Positions 54,824 through 64,000 of a stretch of 64,000 nt of DNA are shown here, piece by piece. The notes under the pieces are model-generated. The model saw nothing but the letters and a program-made list of their open reading frames with translations, was not told where the DNA came from and made no database searches. The stretch comes from Adiantum capillus-veneris (lineage: Eukaryota; Streptophyta; Polypodiopsida; Polypodiales; Pteridaceae), in assembly GCA_014529385.2 (NCBI GenBank), contig CM043955.1, positions 147,723,140 through 147,787,139 on the forward strand. The letters run 5' to 3'. Numbering within the stretch: position 1 is the first letter of the stretch; each line of letters begins with the position of its first letter. The position numbers were made by a program, and so were the translations under genes.

Positions 54824-55150
54824 TGTTGGAGATGTCTCATCACCAAATGGTGGCATCATAGGTTGCATAGCATGATTATATGGCCACATCAGCCTTGTGT
54901 ATGCATTTAGGCCACTTTTAGGTTGTGGGCCTATTTTTCTGGTCCCTACGAACTATATTTTTGGTCCATTCCCTATTTTTTTGGGTCTCTACGCACCATG
55001 TTAGTATTTATGTGCCCCTTACTCCTAATTATCATGTTTATCTAGTTTTATGAGCATTCAGCCATTATTGAGTTATTGCTCTTGCGTCATTTTATCTTGT
55101 CTCCCTGCTCATGTGTGTCTCTTACACTCCTTACCTCATTCCTTCAAATG
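54824..55150 (+). repeat. Probable start of a copia 3' LTR
   Basis: TGTTGGAGATGTC directly follows the purine tract at 54824, as expected of a copia 3' LTR. I cannot see a partner LTR, so the end given is arbitrary. Confidence 0.45.
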
Positions 55151-56825
<1,675 letters not shown>

Positions 56826-56960
56826 CTCAAAGGAGAGAAATGAGATGTTGATGCCTTCTCTGAGTGGTGATGCTACCACCTAGGTTTTGGGGCTCCAATC
56901 GTTCTCTCGCGTTCATCGCCTTGGCCCCCTTGTTCTCACACTGCCTCTACGTCGCTTGCC

Positions 56961-59900
56961 ATGGCCTCCTCACAACCTACGGACCCCAAGGAACTTGCCG
57001 AAGTCTTGAAGGAATCTCTAACTTCTAACCCCGAGGTCAAGGGCAAGCATAAAGCAAATTTTTTTATAACCACTGTTTGGAATCAGGTGCAATTTTTTAG
57101 GGAACGTGTCGTAGTATTGTACTTTACAAGAGAGCTGGCTCATGTACATGGGATTCCAATGCGAGGCAGTTGATAAAATCTTCTACAATGGCTCAGGATG
57201 GTACGAGGTGCTACTACACAAGCCTGAGGATCAAAAAGCCTTGATGACAAAATCCACAATCATTCTCTATGGAGAAGTGGTTCACATTATTCCATGGCAA
57301 CTTGTTAATCTTATCAAGGATGAGCTGATGTCTAAGTGCCCAATATGGGTGGATTTTGTTGAATTGCTTGCTTTCCTCTGACCATGTATAGGGGAGCTTG
57401 CAGGTTCTCTTTGAAAGGTTATTTTTGCACTGACAATGTAGTTTCCTAATTGTAATAGAGTTTGCATTTTACGATCGACTTATCAGCCCATGTCGGATAC
57501 TCTTGACATTGAGGTTGAAAACGTTGGCTAAATTGTCATTTATCTCAAATGGGAACAACTTGCAGGTAGTTATTATCAGTATGGGCAAGATGGACACTTC
57601 TCAAAGAATTGTCCCACCTGGATGGTAACCAATAGTGATAACAACTTGCAGGTAGTTGTTATCACTATGGGCAAGATGGGCACTTCTCAAAGAATTGTCC
57701 CACCTGAATGGTAACCAATGCTAATCTCATTCCCTTGTACCTAGGAAGTAAGCATATGGTCCCCAGGGAGCAGATTTTTTGGGTAAAATTGGCACATATG
57801 TTGGGGATCACAGCACCCTCACACCCTCTCTGGTCAAAAAACCGCCCCTTATGCTCACCCCCTAGGAGGCAAACCACCAACCAAATTTGTGCCCAAAATA
57901 ATGCCACATGCTGGAAATTGAGCATCATCTTTTCGAAACCCCCCAAACCTGCTGACAAAGGGAAACGACTGGTTGACGCTGATGGGTTTCAACTCGCTAA
58001 ACAAACCTTCAAATCTAGGAATGCTCAGACAATCTACGTCTCATCCACCATGTATGATGTACTACATGGCATCCCTTTCCTAGAAACATTGGCTGCCATT
58101 GACTCTGCAATCAGAAACTATATACCATTCACGACAATTGATCCCTCAAAGACTAATCTAGAAGTCACAATGAATGGATTGGAAGAGGACACATAAGTTG
58201 TTCTTTCCACTCCCCCTTATACCCTACATGTTTAATCCATGAAGGTTTGCACCTACAATGTAAGGGGCTCTAACTACCCTATAAATAAACTCTCTTTACA
58301 TGATGGATGCTAGCAACAAATGCGGATGTCATTTGTATCCAGGAGCATAAACTGCACAAACAGGCAGGTATGATGATGCATTACAAAGGATATCAGATGT
58401 TTTATTCACGTGGTATTGATAGGTATTGAGGTGTCTCGACACGTATTAAAGAAACATATAGGCCACAATGGCTCCTAGACCATGCATCAGGTCGATGCTC
58501 TATCTTTCTGGTGGATACACAATTAGGTCCTTTACATATTGTGAATGCCTATGCTCCTAATGTTATGAGACAGCGTATGCAAATGTGGGATTGACTGAGT
58601 GCTTTGCAATTGAATGCATACATTCTTGCTGGAGACTTTAATGTAGTTGTGAAAAAGGAGGACTCTCCATGCACTAGCTCATCAATGAATCGAGAGGAGG
58701 TGGAACACGTGGGATAGCTTGGCCTCTACGCTCTTCAGTTGCAACATGCTTGGCTAGGATCTTCTTGCAAAATCCTGGTTTTACTTTTCACTTGGATACT
58801 CATGTCTCCTCTTGGTCAAGATTGGATCGGATGTATTATATGCAGGACTCATGGTTACCTTCAAGAGATCATATGGAAGTTGATGTCTCTATGCTCCTTT
58901 TTTACCACTTCCATGTGATATATGCAACTATCAAATAATGATCCCCGTTCACAACCTCAAACATGCCTTTGTTGATGGTCTCTTATGGTTAATAATTCTC
59001 TGCTCAAGCATCCATTATTTAAAGAAGAGGTCTTAATATGTAATGTGACAACTACATATGGTAATCCCTTGCTAGCCCAGATACACTTCACATCTAGAAT
59101 GTAAGAATGGATTCAATGAGCTAGAAAACGTGGCTCTTGAGGAGATATGTAAGATAGATGAGGCAATGGCTATTATCAAGCAAGTTGCTCTTAAGGTAAA
59201 TCTCACAACATTGGCATCCAAGGATGTTCATGATCACAAAAAGGCTATAGATGTAATTAAAAATGTGGAAACGGAGGAGGCAAAGAAAGCAAGGTTTTTA
59301 TGCAAGCAGCATGCACTTAAAGACACTAATGATGTATCTAAAGGATTCTTCAAGAAGATGAAATCTAAAAACTCTCGTGAATCTTTGGGAGAATTGCATA
59401 CTAAAGATGGGACCGTATTGTCCACACATGCGGACATACTGATTTATATGTAACAGTACTATGCTGGTATTCTTGGGCCTAAATAAGTGATGTCTTCATC
59501 CAAGCATAATGCTTTTGACACTTTGTTGGCCATGATTGATCCATGTATCGAGGTCTCTAATGCCAAGCCACTAGAACAAAATTTTACCAAGGAGGAACTC
59601 CACTTTGCTCTCAACAAATTGCCTAAGGACAAAACTTTAGGACTTTGTGGTCTATCAAAGGAGTTATTGCTAGAATGACCTTCTCTCAAGGCAATGGTAG
59701 TATCTATCATTAATGCACCCTAGACATCTCAATGTTTATATCCATGTCTCAAACAGGGTGTCATCAAGTTGCCGGCAAAAGTACTTTTTCCAAAGAAAAT
59801 GACTGAATGGAGACCTATCCCAATGATGGGGATATTGTACAAGTTTTTTGCTAAAGCTCTGGCACTTAGGCTCTCACCTTTTCTCTAAAAGCATGTACAC

Positions 59901-61860
59901 AAGAATAATCTAGATTTATTGTTGGCGGATCCATGTATCACAAGTCAAATTGGGTATTGAACATGCTTTGAGATCAGGCCAAGATAAGATATTATTCCAG
60001 ATTGACTTTGTCAAAGCCTTTGATACAGTGCTATGGGATTTTGTGCGATGCATACTGGCCAAAATGGGTTTTTGGGGAGCGGGGGGAGCATGGTCTCGGC
60101 TTCTCATCAATGGCAGGCTCTTTGAGCCTATACTAGTCAATAGATTCGTTACACATGTGTGTCCTCTTAGCTCTCTACTCTTTGCAGTGGTCATCCACCC
60201 ACTTTTCACATATTTGAGTTTACTTGTAGTAGCCGAAAAGCTCCAGGGATTGCATGTGGGATCTAAACAACTTATTGGGCAGGGATTTGTTGATGACACC
60301 ATCCTAATTTTGAAGGCTAACAAATGTCAACATTACAAGATGTATAACCTTCTCATCTACTTATGCACTTGTAGTAGGCTTGCAGATTAATTTGGCTAAA
60401 TCCACATTGATAGATGTATCTACTTGGGATTTTGATGGGTTGGTCTAGAATGTGAAGAGGCTGCCTAAAGGTCATGCATTCAAACACTTGGGATATCCAG
60501 TTGGTGTGAATGTAGCTATGACAAGTTTGACCACTTGGATAATGCATAGAGTTTTAGCCAAGGTGGCTAAATGGCACTATGATGAGTGGCATTTGCATGT
60601 TTGGATCCAAATTGCTCAATCTATTCTGCTCCCTTATCTATCATACTACCTTCCTTTACTACAACCGGTGATAGCTAGATTTATTTGGGGAACACACACT
60701 ACTGCTGCTTCTCCTATTGCTTGGGATAGTATATGTAAGCCCTATGGTCAAGAGTACTGGAGTTGTTAGATATTCATGCTGATTCCATAAGATGCACCTT
60801 GCGCAAACATGATTTGCTTAAAGACACGGATTGGGCTACATGCTTCTGGTTGCTGATAGACTCCTTAGTGGTCTACTTCCATGGGTTCTAGAATCTGTCA
60901 GCATGGGATACGGTCTTCTCCGTTGCCTCTCTTAAAATTGGGTATCAGTCTCTCAGACGTCGTTCTCCTGTTGGAAATGTGTATCTACTTAGTTGATATG
61001 GAAGGGAAGGGCTAGATACACTGAGCACTCTCTAGGTGTAGAGAATGTATTTTGGAGCTTTATCTTTCAAAGAGCACCTACCATCATTATTGGTAAGAAG
61101 GACCTTTAAATGCATAGGAAGGGTGTCAATCAATTAATCAGGTTCTAGATTCTCAAATCTTCCCCTTCAAACCTTTTTTGATTGCAAGATGTCAATTCCG
61201 GTTGGGGTTTGGCTTCAAGAATGCTTGGTATACTCTTTGTGCATGTGTCAAAAATCTACAGATACCACCAACTACTAATCAATTGGACATGTACCGAGAT
61301 TGGACGCTCCCAAACACACCATCCAACTGGTGGAATTCCTCAACATCTAAGTTTTACATGCATTTGCTTCAAGATCATAATCTATCTACAGATGTAACAA
61401 ACAATGGTCTGCTCATTACGCATCAAATTAAGTCATGTCTTCTCTAAGCTGTGAACATCTCAAACACCATTCAAATTCAAAGGACATATGTGGAGGAAAG
61501 TCCTTACTAATTCATTGCCTACATCATATATGGTAAATCATAAAGGATATGGTACCAAAAAATGCGTTTGCTGTGGCCAATCGGAGACAATGAGACAATT
61601 GTTTTGGCAATGTAAAGAAGTTCCAAACTAGTGGGCTTGGTTAAACATTGGTGGAATGCTTCATGGGGTATTAAGTGCGCCAAATACATTCTGAAATTTG
61701 GATTGTTCTCTACTACAGATGATGCTATGCTCTTTTGCTTGTCTTCGTTTAATTGGTTTCTTTGGTATGTCAGAAATGTGGGGATCTTTAAAGGTCAACA
61801 TTGTAGAATAAGTGTTATTCTATCCTTAGTGAGATATAACAGATCTGTATATTTTTGTAC
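56961..61860 (+). mobile_element. Decayed L1-type LINE retrotransposon
   Basis: All parts of a plant L1 LINE are readable in order but in many frames. ORF1 begins MASSQPTDPKELAEVL with a DUF4283-like segment (IIPWQLVNLI...CPIWVDFVELLAFL, to 57381). CCHC-type knuckles lie within a tandem duplication (57556-57722). The endonuclease starts KVCTYNVRGSN at 58239, with VNAYAPN and ILAGDFNVV. RT has FQIDFVKAFDTVLWDF (from about 59998) and the catalytic FVDDTILIL at 60286. The post-RT region has FIWGTHT...IAWDSICKP, and a zinc-binding domain CVCCGQSETMRQLFWQC lies near 61572-61631. Stops and frameshifts occur throughout. No target duplication was identified; a GA array follows its 3' end directly. 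Confidence 0.88.
57556..57722 (+). repeat. 86-bp tandem duplication over the LINE zinc knuckle
   Basis: Copies at 57556-57641 and 57642-57722 both contain the GQDGHFSKNCP-coding stretch. The period is not a multiple of three, so the copies are in different frames. Confidence 0.9.
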
Positions 61861-61880
61861 TAATGATATTTTTCCACAGG

Positions 61881-61882
<2 letters not shown>

Positions 61883-61937
<55 letters not shown>
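61883..61937. repeat. (GA)n microsatellite at LINE 3' end
   Basis: About 27 GA units, abutting the last LINE-like sequence. Confidence 0.95.
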
Positions 61938-63124
<1,187 letters not shown>

Positions 63125-63580
63125 TCCTTAGCCCCACCTCACATGAAACTCAATGTGAGCTTGAATATCAATGTAAATTTTGCATGCATATATTCCAAGG
63201 CATTGCCAAGCACAACATCGTTGCTCATATCTAGCCACCAACATACTCCAAGAAACAACATCTCGGTCATCAAGCCCCTCAAGCACTTTTGTGCTATTAG
63301 AAGTGCACCACATTAGGCATAAATATCGTCCAAAGCTTTGCCACACTTCACATTCAGATTGCATATGAAAACAAAGCATTGCCAATCACCCCATTGATTA
63401 GCATATCCCACAATCATGGTATTCCAAGTGATGACATTTCGGAAAGTAAATTCCTCAAGCAATATTTTCTTTTTGAAGTGCACCACATTTGGCGTACATA
63501 TCAAGCAAAGTAGTGCTAAGTTCAACATGTTTCTCCAATATCGGGTGCTTATCATTAATTCCTTCATAATCCATCTAATT
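63125..63580 (-). pseudogene. PPR (pentatricopeptide repeat, PLS-type) pseudogene fragment
   Basis: On the minus strand, starting at about 63580, the text reads EKHVELSTTLLDMYAKCGALQK. It then shifts frame to FRNVITWNTMIVGYANQWGDW and later gives GLDDRDVVSWSMLVARYEQ. These are the signature phrases of plant PLS-class PPR proteins (LVDMYAKCG, RDVVSWN.MI.GY), which act in organelle RNA editing and processing. Frameshifts and an in-frame stop interrupt it, and no start or C-terminal E/DYW domain is seen. It is probably a dead partial copy. Confidence 0.8.
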
Positions 63581-64000
63581 CATCATCCTTGTCCATGTCT
63601 AGCAAACACAACCACCACCAAATTGAACCAAACCCGAGAAAGTAAACAAAAGCTTGTACTTATGTGATTTTAAAATTGTGCCCACAATGCGGCACGACAA
63701 CGTGTAAAGCCCATGAAGCATTCAAACTTGTGAGATATGCATGGAGCTCGCTATGTGCATGCATCCCTAGTTTCTCTTCAATCCTTTATTGCATTTTTAG
63801 ATATTTAAATACTTTTTAAAATATTTAAAATTAGCCATTGTCCAAAAAATCTCAAAAATACAAATAATTAGTTGATTGTTGTTACCATATAAGTGGTGGT
63901 GATGTGTGTGAACACACTTAGGACCGTCGAGACATTTTTTCCCTCACTAGAAGGTTTTTCCCTCGTCTATTGTGTATATCTTTGAACATCAACAAGTGGA
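63581..64000. other. No feature recognised
   Basis: This is AT-rich end of window without recognisable genes or repeats. Confidence 0.4.

Overview
The window is nuclear DNA of a land plant with a repeat-dense genome. The evidence is spliced genes for mitochondrial proteins with plant-type presequences, chromodomain Ty3/gypsy and Ty1/copia LTR retrotransposons using initiator-Met primer sites, an L1-type LINE with a plant-style ORF1, a DUF659-type hAT remnant, a PPR pseudogene and many long (CT/GA)n tracts. I cannot name the species. The very long transposon-filled intron described below would suit a gymnosperm, fern or other large-genome plant.

Host genes, both on the minus strand. (1) A complete mitochondrial ribosomal protein bL21m gene lies at 50078-52041 in five coding exons (268 codons). 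(2) An IscA/HesB-type iron-sulfur assembly gene (ISCA2-like) has its first two recognisable exons at 48509-48972. Its last two are more than 31 kb away at 16473-16801. All splice phases join, and all three cluster-binding cysteines are present. The intron between them (16802-48508, about 31.7 kb) is a stack of nested transposons. The ISCA part has no visible ATG of its own. The last bL21m exon carries a consensus donor that overlaps its stop codon and joins in phase to the first ISCA exon. One transcription unit could therefore give either bL21m alone or a bL21m-ISCA2 chimera.

Layout, left to right: LINE 3' fragment (487-1450); a decayed Ty3/gypsy element with both LTRs (element 1, 2701-11501); unannotated DNA with a foldback element that has a tRNA-like core (12841-13220); ISCA2 3' exons (16473-16801). 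Inside the giant intron come a hAT transposase remnant (17136-18228), then a non-autonomous LTR element on the minus strand (element X, about 18619-39514). Each LTR of X has been invaded by a complete gypsy element: element 2 (18653-27350, plus strand, very young) and element 3 (31250-39100, minus strand). Next is a copia element (element 4, 40267-46703) holding a nested deletion derivative of its own family (element 5, 42954-45152), then an LTR remnant related to element 2 (47153-48025). After the intron come ISCA2 5' exons, bL21m, a 45-nt poly-G run (52891), a copia RNase H/3' LTR remnant (54540), a decayed L1-type LINE between GA microsatellites (56961-61860), and a PPR pseudogene near the right end (63125-63580).

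Age order follows from the nesting. X is older than elements 2 and 3, and element 4 is older than element 5. Element 2 LTRs differ at only about 16 of 1477 positions by my count.
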